Part shown: positions 15,310-27,341 of the stretch, piece after piece
Layout: each line of letters begins with the position of its first letter
How positions within the stretch are numbered: position 1 is the stretch's first letter
Origin: Silurus meridionalis
Taxonomy: Eukaryota > Chordata > Actinopteri > Siluriformes > Siluridae
DNA length: 64,000 nt
Direction of reading: 5' to 3'
Assembly (NCBI RefSeq): GCF_014805685.1
Contig: NC_060892.1
Location: forward strand, 16,783,990-16,847,989
Notes under the pieces: model-generated
Databases searched by the model: none
What the model was told of the DNA's origin: nothing
What the model saw: only the letters and a program-made list of their open reading frames with translations
Position numbers and translations under genes: made by a program

Positions 15310-15740
15310 TGCTTCACTTAACAATCATATCGCTATCCTATTATTCAGACGATCTAGATGAAGCCAATTAGCGCAGCTTTGTCTTTAGCTCCGAGCAATT
15401 ATTTTTTTTTAATTCAGTGAACGACGATTAAATGCAGTATTTCATTATGCTCACACTCTCACTTTCGGCCAGCTTTGTACAGGATAGCGCCAAATAATTT
15501 TCTTTTCCTTCCCACTGTTTTTTTTTCCCTAGATAAATATAGGGGTGGCTAATTGAACAGAGATAACACTCCTAATTTGCCTCTTGTTAGATGTTTTCTG
15601 TTGTCTCCCAGTGCTCTTGTGATCTCTTATGCTAAAGTCCCTATTCACGCGTTGACAATGCCGAAAAAACAAGCCGCTCCGAACAAGAATGTGTTGCCAA
15701 TTAGCATTGTCTGTCAGGCAAATAGAGCGTAATAAGGAAG
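15310..15740. promoter_or_regulatory. Possible conserved non-coding element (two blocks)
   Basis: The block is repeat-poor apart from short T runs and has several AATTA and CAATTAG-type cores, for example GCCAATTAGCG near 15364 and GGCTAATTGAACAG near 15547. It also contains an inverted pair GACAATG (15654) and CATTGTC (15705), which resemble HMG-box sites. The call rests on sequence texture only. Confidence 0.3.
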
Positions 15741-16540
15741 GAAATGAGTGTGGGAATGTGTGCGCAAGAGAACAAGATTGCTTTTTTGCTCTGTGTTCTG
15801 TGTTTTTTTTTTCCAAAGTGCACTACGCTAGCTTTTTTTTCCCTAGCAGGATTAGAGCCATAACAGTCTCATCAAATGCACTTGGCTTGAGCCCAGTGCG
15901 ATGGAGCCTGAACTAGCCTCATCCTCCATTTAGAGAGAGGCTTTAGCTGATGAAGATCCCAGCACGCGAGAGCGGAGATAAAAGAAAGCGGTGACCTGAC
16001 TCATTAGCCCCCTTTGATTTAATATATTGACACTTGGATACAAATAATTCCATTTAGTGTGCTTGGTTGGAGAGGTTGTATAGGGGGGGGTGGATTGAGT
16101 TGAGGATCAATTTAATTAGTTATGAAATGTGACTTCTTGTCAGGAAGCAGAATAAATGCTGACGTTAAATAAAGTCATGCGCAATCAGAACAATAAAGCT
16201 TTCGCAGACCCCGTGTTAAAACTTAATGACGCACAAAAATGGGCCTAATAAGCTACAACCTCAGCAAAGAGCTGTGATGGGTTTGAAATTAAGCTAAGTG
16301 GATGGAAGCAGAACGGTTAATGTCGTTTAAACAACTTCTAACATTGAAAGTATAAATACTGACCTAGCATTCGAGAAGAGCTAGTGGTGCATCTACAAAT
16401 TTACCACTCCAAATGTGATCATTTTCCAGCAACAGCATGTCACCTGAGTGTTTTATTCCTCTGACATAGTTTTTTTCATCCATTTAAAATTATATTAAAA
16501 GGTTTATTTTTGCCAGTTTGACCTTTCTTGTCACATTTCT

Positions 16541-16740
16541 TTGGGAAGGTAGCTCAGTGGTTAAGGTGTTCTGATCAGAAGTTTGTAAGTTAAAATCCCC
16601 CACCACCAAGCAGCCACTGCTGGAGCCTTAACTTTCAACTACTCAGTTGTATGAAAGAAATAACTGTAAGTCGCTCTGTAAAAGGGCATCTGACAATTTA
16701 TGTAAATATAAACATTAAATAAATAAATAAATAAATAAAT
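16541..16740 (+). mobile_element. tRNA-derived SINE, copy 2
   Basis: An A-box-like TAGCTCAGTGGTTAAGG starts near 16550 and a degenerate B box near 16578. The body contains CCACCACCAAGCAGCCACTG, and the tail carries GTAAGTCGCTCTG and ends in (AAAT)n. It is the same family as copy 1 but keeps the middle CAACTACTCAGTTGTATGAA segment missing there. Confidence 0.8.
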
Positions 16741-16819
16741 TTTACCACAAAAACTAGTAAACTTCTGTCCTGAAGATGCCCGAAAAAGGTCCAGCTTGAC
16801 CTGTGTTACTGTTATATAG

Positions 16820-17015
16820 CATAGACACTGGAGACTCTTTTCATTGATGTCTCATCTCAGATTAGTCATAATGCATGTTTATTAGTAAACTGCCCAGAAA
16901 AAAAGCATTAGAAAGCATTAGAGTGCATTTGTTTAAACCTGCACTATTGTCAGGGCTGCAGTTGTAGAAAATTAATCAACACCTTCTGTCCAATTAGAAT
17001 CCAGAATTTAGCATC
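16820..17015 (+). repeat. Small dispersed element, copy 1
   Basis: Shares GACACTGGAGACTC (16824) and, about 154 bases on, CAACACCTTCTG plus AGAATCCAGAATTT with the copy at 18700. The matching spacing shows it is one element rather than chance words. It has no coding capacity. Confidence 0.65.
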
Positions 17016-17149
17016 ACAAAAATACTACAAAATGAATATATTTGTATAGGTACATTTTTTTATTGCATGAAATGTAACCGTAACTGTAGTGGAAGAGGAA
17101 TGAAACACTGAGGCACATACAGTTAGAGGAAAATAATCATTTTTAGGGT

Positions 17150-17480
17150 ACCGGCAAAATCTCTGGTTCATGCCGTCACCCTGCGCATTAGTAAACAGAT
17201 GTAATTGTGTGTAATTCTGCAGGATTTCTTGCGCATTGTCGTAATTAACAGCGCAGCATTGTGTCCCGACACCTCAGCAGCTCAGCTGCGCTAATGAAGG
17301 TGCTCGGCGCTTTGTCAAGGCTGTCACATGAACAGTTGAGATGTGAGAAGTCACACCTGGGTGTAGGTGGCATCGCCCAGACGAGTTACATGAAGGATTT
17401 TCTGGTAACGTATGCCTCAGAAATTTCTTTAGCTGAAGCAGACGAACAAATGCGGCAAAATCATCAAACGTAATGGCAAT
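17150..17480. promoter_or_regulatory. Possible conserved non-coding element
   Basis: A repeat-free block with balanced base composition. It includes TGTAATTGTGTGTAATTCTG near 17200 and TCGTAATTAACAGCGCAGCA near 17238. There is no coding frame with splice signals. The call rests on sequence texture only. Confidence 0.25.
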
Positions 17481-18699
17481 GCATCATGAGCGCAGGACTG
17501 ATAAAGCTGTAGGTTAGGTCCGGAAGAGCTATAAAGCACAGACTGTTTGGGGTTTAAGGCGACCACCTGCCTTTTTTTTTCTAAAAAGCAAGCGAGCGCT
17601 TGAAAAATATCTGGCAGCGAACAGATCGTGTAGTGTCAAGTGGACTCGGTTTCCTCAGTTTCCCTCGCTCTGTTTTCTCAGTTAATGTTGAGCAAACTGT
17701 TTTGTCTTTGCATTGGCTTTTTAACACGGCCCCTTCAGCAGCCATAGTGGGGGCACACACACACACACAGATTTGGAAAAAAAGTAAGGGAGGGAGGCAT
17801 TAATAGTCTCTACTGTGTGTGTCCAGCCGGCGGTTTAGAAAAGGGGCCCGTGTTTTCTTAGGGCTAGGGTGGCAAAGCAAAGCATTCAGCCCCTGCGCCT
17901 CACGGCACAAAAAAGGGCTGCTTTGTTTTTTGGACAGGGGCAGCCCAGAGTCTTAGCATTCCCTCTCTGAACACAATGAATGGCCCGGTTTGTCCTTCGT
18001 TCGATTTTCATAGACGATGAATTGTCTTCTTTCCCTCCTTCGATTTTTTTTAAAATCATAATTATTCCGACCTCGTCACTGGGTGTGCGCATGACATTCG
18101 AGTGCATTTTTTTCGGGTCGCGGCTGTGCTCATGTGCCTGCAATAAAGTCTCGAGCTCAACAATCTCAGCTTTCTGCTGGACAACAGAACAGCCTCTGTT
18201 GTTCTTGCACAGGCCCCAGCTGCTTGGAGGCAATTGTGAAGCCACTGGCTCAGACTCTAGGCGCAACCCCCCGAATCCCCCCCCAATCCCCCCCATCGGA
18301 CCACAGGAAGAAGAGGAAGAAAGAGGAAGCGATTCTCTCCGTTCTCTGTGCGGTTCCTTTATTAGATTATCGTGTGGCCCGGTTCCACATCTTCCCCCTC
18401 GACTCCTGCCTTAGAACGCAAGATCGTTTGTTCATTAGGCTCCTAAAAGCTCAGAGGACGCCTGGACAATGTTTCAATGAACAAACTGATATGTGTGGTT
18501 TGCGAAATCGGGATCTGAAGAACAGATGGCCAGAAAATATAGGGTTGTCAAAAACTACTGTACTGTAACATGCTTAAAAAAAAAAACAGGTGATAAAAAT
18601 ATTTGCAGAACGACATTCTGCCTAATATACGGTTGGGGAAATAAAGCACAATAACAAAAATGAAAGTCGGTCCTGCAAATTTCAGAGAACATCCGACTG

Positions 18700-18900
18700 T
18701 CTTTGACACTGGAGACTCCTTCCATTAATGTTAAATACATTTCCCTTATAGAAAGGTTTTCAGTATCGGAGCACCTGCTATCCAAATGCCTGTAAACCAG
18801 CTGTTACTATGGAAACTATTAGAGCAAGTGTTAATATAAATATGTGATTTGCCAAAAAATTTCAACACCTCCTGACCAATCAGAATCCAGAATTCAAGAA
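18700..18900 (+). repeat. Small dispersed element, copy 2
   Basis: GACACTGGAGACTCCTTCCA (18705) and, about 158 bases on, CAACACCTCCTGACCAATCA then GAATCCAGAATTC. Same order and spacing as copy 1. Confidence 0.65.
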
Positions 18901-21900
18901 ATTTTTTTATATTGTGAATAAAAGATGGTTAAATTTTTTTTTTTTCAAAAATATTTCATCTTTAGTTAACCAAATTTTTATGGTCAGTCATAAATCCTTA
19001 TTTGTTTCTAAATATCTTATTTTTTTATTAAAAAATTAAATATTTTTTACATTTATCATGTCTCACGTGGGACACGGCATTGTTTCTAAGCATGTTAATT
19101 AATTAATATTTATTTTCATGCCATTTCATGGATTTAGAATGGATTTTTATTCATTTATAGGTATTATGATTTAGACCCTGACTAACTTTTGTATTTTGTA
19201 TTTTGTATTTTTTTGTCTGGTCTCTCCTTCCCTCATTACCTATGCCTTTTGAATGAATCCTCATGGGTTTCGCCGCTGTAATTTTATGACCGCATGTTAT
19301 CCGAATGCTGCCTTCTTTATTTTATTCTGTTTCTAAATCTGGATAAAAACAGAAAACATTCTGGCAAAGATGCCAAACTGATCTGCAGTTAAAAGGAAGG
19401 AATGTAGCGAGCGATATGAATTTGCAAAATTGTACAGGAGGGAAAGCAGATAGCTTAAAAAACTATGAAGCAAGTAGGGTGTGTTGGTGTGGTAGCTCTC
19501 TACGCTCAGCACAAAGCAGTTAGAGGACGGAGCCTTAGGCTCATCTTTGATATTTTATATGCAGTACAAACCTAATTGACTTCAATATTTACAAAGATAA
19601 AATTACATTTCGGCTTCTTTGAGCAGTGATACCAGAAATCGCCTTAAGTACGCATTTCTAAACACACATTCTACTTCTCTTCCGTGTTCTATGTACTTGG
19701 ATTGTCCAAAATTACTCATTTACTCATTTTCTAATCACCAGAAAGAAGCAGCAATTTTTTTTCTTCCTTCTGAAGAATTCCTAAATTATGATAAGAAAAT
19801 AGAATTTGCTCTGGTCCTAGGACTTGTTATGGTTGTTCTCAGCCCCTGGTTCGAGACAGAAAGTCAAATCGGAGAAAGGGGGAACGGGGGCCAAGCTTCT
19901 TATTAACAGCCCTTGGACTTAATATAGATATATTGGAATGGCTCATTTCCAAGAGGGCTTGTTTTACTGTGTAAGGAATTAGTGGAACAAGAAGACGTCT
20001 ATTGGTTATTCCTTCACTCTGGCCGAGAGCAGGGTGGTGTCTGGTTTCTGTGCATCTAACCCCTGTGCTTTTTACACACACGCACAAACACAAACACACC
20101 CATGCACTGACCACGGGACACATGACACATTAGTCGCTGTCAGTCCAAGCTTTTGTGCACTGGCCTGTGGTGCAACACACATACAAAATCAACCCCCACA
20201 CACACACCCACCCACTCACTCTCAGTGTTTGTGCAAATGCAGACCGAGCCGGATTGGGATTGTAAGTGTGCTCAGCTCTTGTAGATGCTAATCTTTTACC
20301 TGTCAGTCCAAAAATACTTTAGAAGTCGATAAAGTCTTAAAGATGGCGGTGGGCTTGAGGCTTGAGGAAAGGGTTTGTGTTTGTGCCACACAAAGCTGCT
20401 TTGTTGTTGAACCCAGAGCTGTGTCCGTGGACCGGGAAGGGGGGCTCCTGTAGTGCAGGAGAGAACAATGCCGACTAGTTGGCGGCAAGGAGGTGGAAAA
20501 CAGGGCTTAATTCCGGCCCTGCGTCGAGGGATCAAAGTCCCACTCAGCCGTATCGATCCACATGCCCCGATTGCCATCAGGGACTGAAACAGCAGTCAGC
20601 GGCTCCACAGAATACCTGCCACATTGATAACGGCTCTCTCTGTTTGTGTGTGTGTGTGTAAGCTTACTTATAATGGACATCTAAGTGAAAATGTTCAAAT
20701 CAGAGTCACTGTTTAAATTACATCACTGTAAAACAGAAATTGAGCCTGAAATCATTCTGTTGGCGGAATAAAGGCATCCAGATGAGACCCGAATGAGAGA
20801 AAGCTGTTCTCCTGAAATTTTATCCAACATTTAAAAAACAATAGTGGTTTCATTTGCTTTATACTTTCCTAAAGGTTTTTATTTGTGGTATCTATACGGC
20901 ACATGGGAGTTTTTAGCGAAAGTATGCTCTTACTTCGAAAAATACATTCTTGCTCTGCAAGGATTAAATCTACAGAAAGATAGATTAATGGACAGACTTC
21001 AAAATCTGCCCTCAGACATCCATTGTATGTGAGTTTGAGTAAACCAGATTACTGTTCTGGTTTAAATGATCGTCTGTGGTAATCAGACACACACGCACAC
21101 TACAGATGTGGTACGTAATAAAATGTTGAAGTATGACTTTAACTGATGAATGACCTGTGACGTGAGGCTAATACGTGCTCCGGGATCTCTGAGGTTATTT
21201 TATGAATTGGTTTTCTCTCTGTATCCTGGTGAGCCTTCAGAATGTTCTCCGGCGAGCGCACGTATATGGTAGCGGAGGCCGTGTTCCCGCTGCTGCCGTT
21301 CGCCACATGCATTAAGCTCAGGTTGCCAACTCCACTGGCATTCATTCGCCTTTTCAAAACACATCCCTTAGGAGGATTTGCATTTCAGACGTTCAGGCTC
21401 AGGCAGCTCCGAGCCCCTCAGGGAGGAACACGTAAAGTATCTATGTGTACAGTACCACTGGAATCCCTGTTCTTTCCAACTAGATATTCAGATTTTTTTT
21501 TCTTTAGAAGAAGTAGTGCTGTTGCATATCACATCTCTCAGACAGTCTTGATCTCCTTTCGTTCACTTTTAGTGGCAATTCTTTCAGCACACATGTTTCA
21601 CAAGTGGCATCGGAGCACACGTGGGTGTATGCATCATTTTTAACAGCGACGACTCAAAGAAGATAAAAGTGAAAGCGGGAGAGCGGGATGGAGTGGGAAA
21701 AGGCTCTCCTCCCCACCCTTTATCTTATCTTGTCAAATTTGAAAAGCATTTTAAAGACATGTTAAAACAACTCATCCCCCTCACCACCACCTCCACAACC
21801 ATCACCACCAGCATGGCCATTGAAGACCCTGTCTCCATTTGTGATACAGAAAGAGTGCACGAAGAGCATGATTTTAGGGCAACTGGTGCTGAAGGGGGAC

Positions 21901-21970
21901 GTCCCCTGAGTCTGACTTGAGCATGGATGCTGACAGAGCGCAGAGATTGGCTTAGAAATTATTTGCAGAG

Positions 21971-22004
<34 letters not shown>

Positions 22005-22354
22005 ACACACACACAATATAATGTATGGACAATCCTCTGCATAAACATCTTAAAGATTGTATATCAGTTGACAAAAATAAAATGCTATTTCGCCTCCATG
22101 TACACAATCTGCCTCAACAGTATAACTGGCTTGACCCATGTTTCCTGACCTTAGGATTAGCCTCTGTTGTAAACCATTACTGAACCTAAGTGCTGATGTC
22201 AACAGTTCCACTAACAACATTGATTAATCCATACCTTCCTATTTACTCAAAGCTTTTTTTCTGCTCCATGCCGCATGATTTTTCTGGTTGTTCAACCTAT
22301 GGTATAGAGCACAAATATATGAAACTCTATTATTATCTATCACTGTCTATGCGG

Positions 22355-22550
22355 TGCTGTTGAATTCTGGATTCTGATTGGTTAGGAGATGTTGAGTAAT
22401 TTTTTTACAGCAGCAGTTATGGAAATCACAGGATTATATTAGTAAGATGCAGATGAGAGACTAAAGCCAAAGAAAGACTTTATATTATTCATTCTAAATT
22501 AATGGATCGTAGAAACCTAGTCCTATTTTTCCAAGCACCTATTAATATTA
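22355..22550 (-). repeat. Small dispersed element, copy 3 (reverse orientation)
   Basis: GAATTCTGGATTCTGATTGG (22363) is the reverse complement of the shared end. It is followed by a diverged version of the GCTGCAGTTGT-type segment. The distal part is too diverged to delimit. Confidence 0.55.
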
Positions 22551-23029
22551 TATACATTCATACTGTAGTTTAAGATAAAGCTACAATTCTATTACACATT
22601 TCTTTCTTCCCAGTCCACACGACTCCGGTCTTTATCTGAAATGATTGCCACAGATGTTCTTTCCCAACTAGTGCGAGTTACATCCTCTTCAGGGACAAAC
22701 AATAGCACCTGTTCCTCATAAGTCGCAGCGAGGGCTCCCTTCATGTATCTTTAATGAAGCTTTGGGGGCAGATGGCAAGAACCCGGCACTTCGGGATGGG
22801 CGGAAAATCAAAAGGCGAGTGAGAGCGGGAACAGAGTTACGATGGGAGCGTGTTTCACCCGTCTCTTACATCTGCTCAGTCCTGCTACAATCAAACAGTG
22901 CAAATAGTGAAGCGAGTGTCTTCAGCGGTCCACTGCGAGGCGGCTGTTTTCGAGCAAGACAGGAAGCAGTCAGGAGGAAAAGATGAAGCACACAAAGAGC
23001 AAAGTGACACAGACAGATTCAGATATAAT

Positions 23030-23360
23030 AAGAAACTCTCTAAATGTGACGCGATATGCAATTTATCAAAATCAGCCTGTCTGAGTGCAGGCACTTAATT
23101 CCATTCTCTGTCTATCAGCAGTCAAAGCAAATTGCCAACGATAATCTTTAAATCTATACCGGCATTGTCTGCTCAGCTCGGCCGCCATTCATTAATTGAC
23201 AACCCTCAAAGCTAACCTCCTCTAATAGCCCCCTATTTTGAAGCCCCTGATTTGATTTGCCACTCACTGATGTGCCTTGTGTAAATTAAAGTTTAATGTA
23301 AAGACCTCATTACTGGAAATCACAAGCGATCAAATAGAGGGCGGTTTATTCTCTGTTTTT
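23030..23360. promoter_or_regulatory. Possible conserved non-coding element
   Basis: A compact repeat-free block with CATTCATTAATTGACAACCC near 23187, TTTGATTTGCCACTCACTG near 23250 and GTAAATTAAAGTTTAATGTA near 23281. It has the mixed AT-core and GC-core texture typical of vertebrate conserved enhancers, between more ordinary intron. No homology search was possible. Confidence 0.35.
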
Positions 23361-25395
23361 ATCCGTCTATGTTTCCCCCTGCTGTCATTCCTTTTTTCTG
23401 ATTCTTTTCCGATTAAACTGTGTATCTTTTAGAATGTAAAACTGTCCCATAGATTTTTGTATTCAAATCTTTGTAAATGGAAATAGGTTGTTGTTTTGAG
23501 AATCAAGTATTTCTCTGTCGAAAGTTGACTTTTCAAGTCGCTGGACGTGAGATGACACGTTGGTGAATAGTTGCATGTTCGTTCCACTTTGAGAGCAGAT
23601 GTTTTGTTGAATTCTCTTTTTTCCAATTTGACAGCGATAGGAATAAAGATATAGCTGATTATGTGTGCCTTCAGCCTTAATAATGTTCGACAGGAAGCTG
23701 CAGGATGGAATCTAACACGCACATCATGTGTACCGTATTTGAAAGAGCAAAACATTTTGCACTTATAGTGAACACCTGCGTAAAAAAATGTTGTCGATTA
23801 ACACCGGCTTGTGAGGTCGTTTACAGCGACCTGTTTCTCTTTCCTTTCTCACTCAGCACATTTTTAATAAAGGAAAAAAGTCATTTTTTGCACCTGATGA
23901 ACCAGAAAACCATCTTACTAACAGGTATCTAACTCCGGCTTAATGATAAATTTGTACTTCCAGAGTTTAAAAGCAAACAGAAAAGTGTATTTTATTTACT
24001 TATGTTTGTGCTTAGTAGAAATCATATTCTCCGGATCAATCTCAACACTTGTTAAGCACCAAGGGACAGGGAAACGAGGAGTGGGGAAATGGGGAATGAC
24101 ATTTACATACTAAGCTTTAGCGTTAGATGCTGGAGGAAAGCAATAGTTTAGTGGCTATCACACGTAGACCTCAGCGAGAATGGATACCAGATTTTTTTTT
24201 CCAGACATAACGGTGGCACAGAGCAGGTTGATTTCATGCCCCAATGCTGCGGCAGTAATTGCACCCAGACGCGTTTTTATTACGAGTTGATTTTAAAGAG
24301 ACTTCAACGGTGAAACGCTTCGTAACGTGTTTATTTTGGTGGGGCCGACCTTTATTAACCTCGTTCTCCAGTTGGATCCCCCCGAGGTGGGCCTGCCCGG
24401 CTGGGCGTTAAGTCTCGCAGGCCCACAGTAGCAGGACTGCAGCTTATCATGCATATTCAGGAAGTAGGGGATGACAGCTAGATTGGGTCCAGCAAATGCT
24501 CTACAAACATATGGGTTTCTAAGCTGCTGTGGCTTGTTCCCAAAACATACTTTCTTTCTCTTTGTCTCACTTTGCATGGTTCTGTTTTTCCTCTCAATCG
24601 ATGTCCCGCATGGGACATTAATAAAAACATATGTATACACACACACACACACATACACAATGATCTCTATGGATCCTGATGTAGAATGTGATGGCAGGTT
24701 AGTGGAAAGTCGAGGATGAAGATGTTGAAGGTTAATAACAGAATAGAGCAGACATCTTGATGGTTAATTGGCTAGTGTTGTGTCCCATTAAAAATGAAAT
24801 ACCTCAAACAGGATAGGAGCTTCAGGGATTTCCAGGTTCAGTGCTAAAGTGCAGCTTTTTTTTTTTTTTTTTTTTTTTTAATGGGAATACCTTCACTTTT
24901 AATGTCTATATAAATGATTTTTCAATATTATACAATGAGCCTGATATACCTGCCAGGGTCTTTTCCAGTCTTCCGGATGTGAACGACCTCGTCCTAAGGG
25001 TACGCTTTAGTCTGAAGAGAATCTCAATTATGGGTCTTCAAAGACTGTTTTTGCTTTAGGAAGTTACAGTTGTGACAGTTTGTCATCCCCCTCAAGGTAC
25101 ACCAAGTCTCCCAGTTTCCCACACTAAACCTTAACACTTTGAGTAAACTCTGGTCTATAAAAGAAAAGAAAAAATCCAACACTCCCTCTATATGTACAAA
25201 ATAGGAGAATTTAACCATGAATCTGGCCTTTACTACTTTAGCAGATAAAAGGAAAGACATGAAGCCAAAGCTGTTTAACCTCTTTATCTTCTTTGGCTGT
25301 ATATATGTATATATATGTGAGTGTGTGTGTGTGCACATGTGTCTATGTCCAAGTCCTTCTATCTGACTGGCGGGTATTAGGTGGAAGTATTGTAA

Positions 25396-25677
<282 letters not shown>

Positions 25678-26299
25678 TAATTGTTAACAAAAACTGTTCT
25701 TAACTTTCTGTTGAGATAAAACAGAGTTTATTACAGATATTTAGTTACTCATATATATTTATTACAGAAAAAAATTATTTATGACTACAAAAAAACATTT
25801 TTTGCCAACAAATTAAAAGAAAAAAGGGTCAAATTTATTTATACTTAATGCAGACTTTAAGTATACTGTATTTTTATTGTTTGTTTGCTTTGCTCACTTA
25901 TATCGGCCACAAGGAGTGATTGGTGTCTACAATAGAACATTAGTCCACTCACTGGGACTATGTTTAATTCCTTTTCAAGGTTAACAGAATCTCTTTCATC
26001 TACTTACTTAGAGGTAAAACACTTTGAAGCAACACTAAATAGCCATTTGATCACGTATCACATGGGACACTTTGTATGTGTACAAGCACTAATTGTAGTC
26101 CATCTGTTTCTTTGCACATGATTTGGCCTACTTTTTTCCCCATACCTAGATGGACCCGAAATGACCACCCTTGGACCATCACTTTATATAATAAATTCTT
26201 AAGAAAAACATAGCAAAAAATGTACCAAAGGTACAAACTGCATGTTAGTAATGGATGCACCACTGCAACCTGCCAGATGGCAGCTAGGGAAATTAGTCT

Positions 26300-26560
26300 G
26301 TACTCATGTTGTAATTTGGTAATCCTTGTTTGGGCATCATGACCGGTGGATGTCCTTTAAGGCTGTGAGTTTGTAGTCTGTGATGTTTGTCCCTGTTCTC
26401 ACCCCTCTCTGGAGAGCCTTGCAGTCGCAACAAGAGCATCTGCCATGCCAGACAGTGATGCAACCAGTCAGGATACTGTTTACGGTTTGCTAATAGATGA
26501 TGTTGGATGGATTGTGGCCAGAATTTTTCTCAGGTCATCCAAAGAAAGGAGTAATTTCAC
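26300..26560. repeat. Possible retroelement relic
   Basis: GCCAGACAGTGATGCAACCA followed by GTCAGGATACTG resembles a segment that recurs in teleost genomes as part of old retroelement copies (from memory). No intact reverse-transcriptase frame is present and the limits are uncertain. Confidence 0.35.
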
Positions 26561-27290
26561 TGACAAATCACAGACATGGAATGACCAGTAATGAACTTGG
26601 AATTCCTATGAAGCCCCTTTGATAATCATATATAGTTTATGAATATATCTGCCTCCCTGCAAACATAGGTTTTCCATCAACACACCAGAAAAGGTACACA
26701 GGCCCAGAAAATAATGCATTCAGTATCTATGCGGGCTGGAATGTAATCAGTGTATCTCTATTTCACGCTCCAGGAATCTGCTATCCATATTAAAAGCACC
26801 TTAAACTGTCCATAGATGAATGTAGATTCAGCCTCGATCTAAATCGTTGAACTTAATTGTTATGAGGAGGCACACTGGAGAAGTTTGGTATAATTTTCTT
26901 TTATTTTGCACAGGCCAAAAGTTCTGTGAGCCCTCATTGATTTAATTTAGTGCTTAGCAAATGGTAACCTGCTCTCAAGTGTACTGTTTTCCCTGTAGGG
27001 TGTACAGCCTCTGGGAGCTTTGCGTCTACTACCTGTCCTGGCACGTTCTCCTTCACCTTTTGTGAAAAAGAGAATTGCTCCTCACGCAAGCATTCCAAAT
27101 CTGAAAACAAATTTGCAGGAAATTGCTACAACATGCAGACTGACTTCATGCCAGGCCACTAACCCTCCACCCAAACCCTTATTGTTCTCTATCACTTTGT
27201 GTAATTTTGCTTTGTGTAATAAAAAAAAAGCTAAATCCTGTCATGATGAGTTCATGTGTTCAGCGAGTCAAAGGTCTGTCCCATATTGTT

Positions 27291-27294
<4 letters not shown>

Positions 27295-27338
<44 letters not shown>
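27295..27338. repeat. (CT)n microsatellite
   Basis: About 22 CT units. Confidence 0.97.
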
Positions 27339-27341
<3 letters not shown>

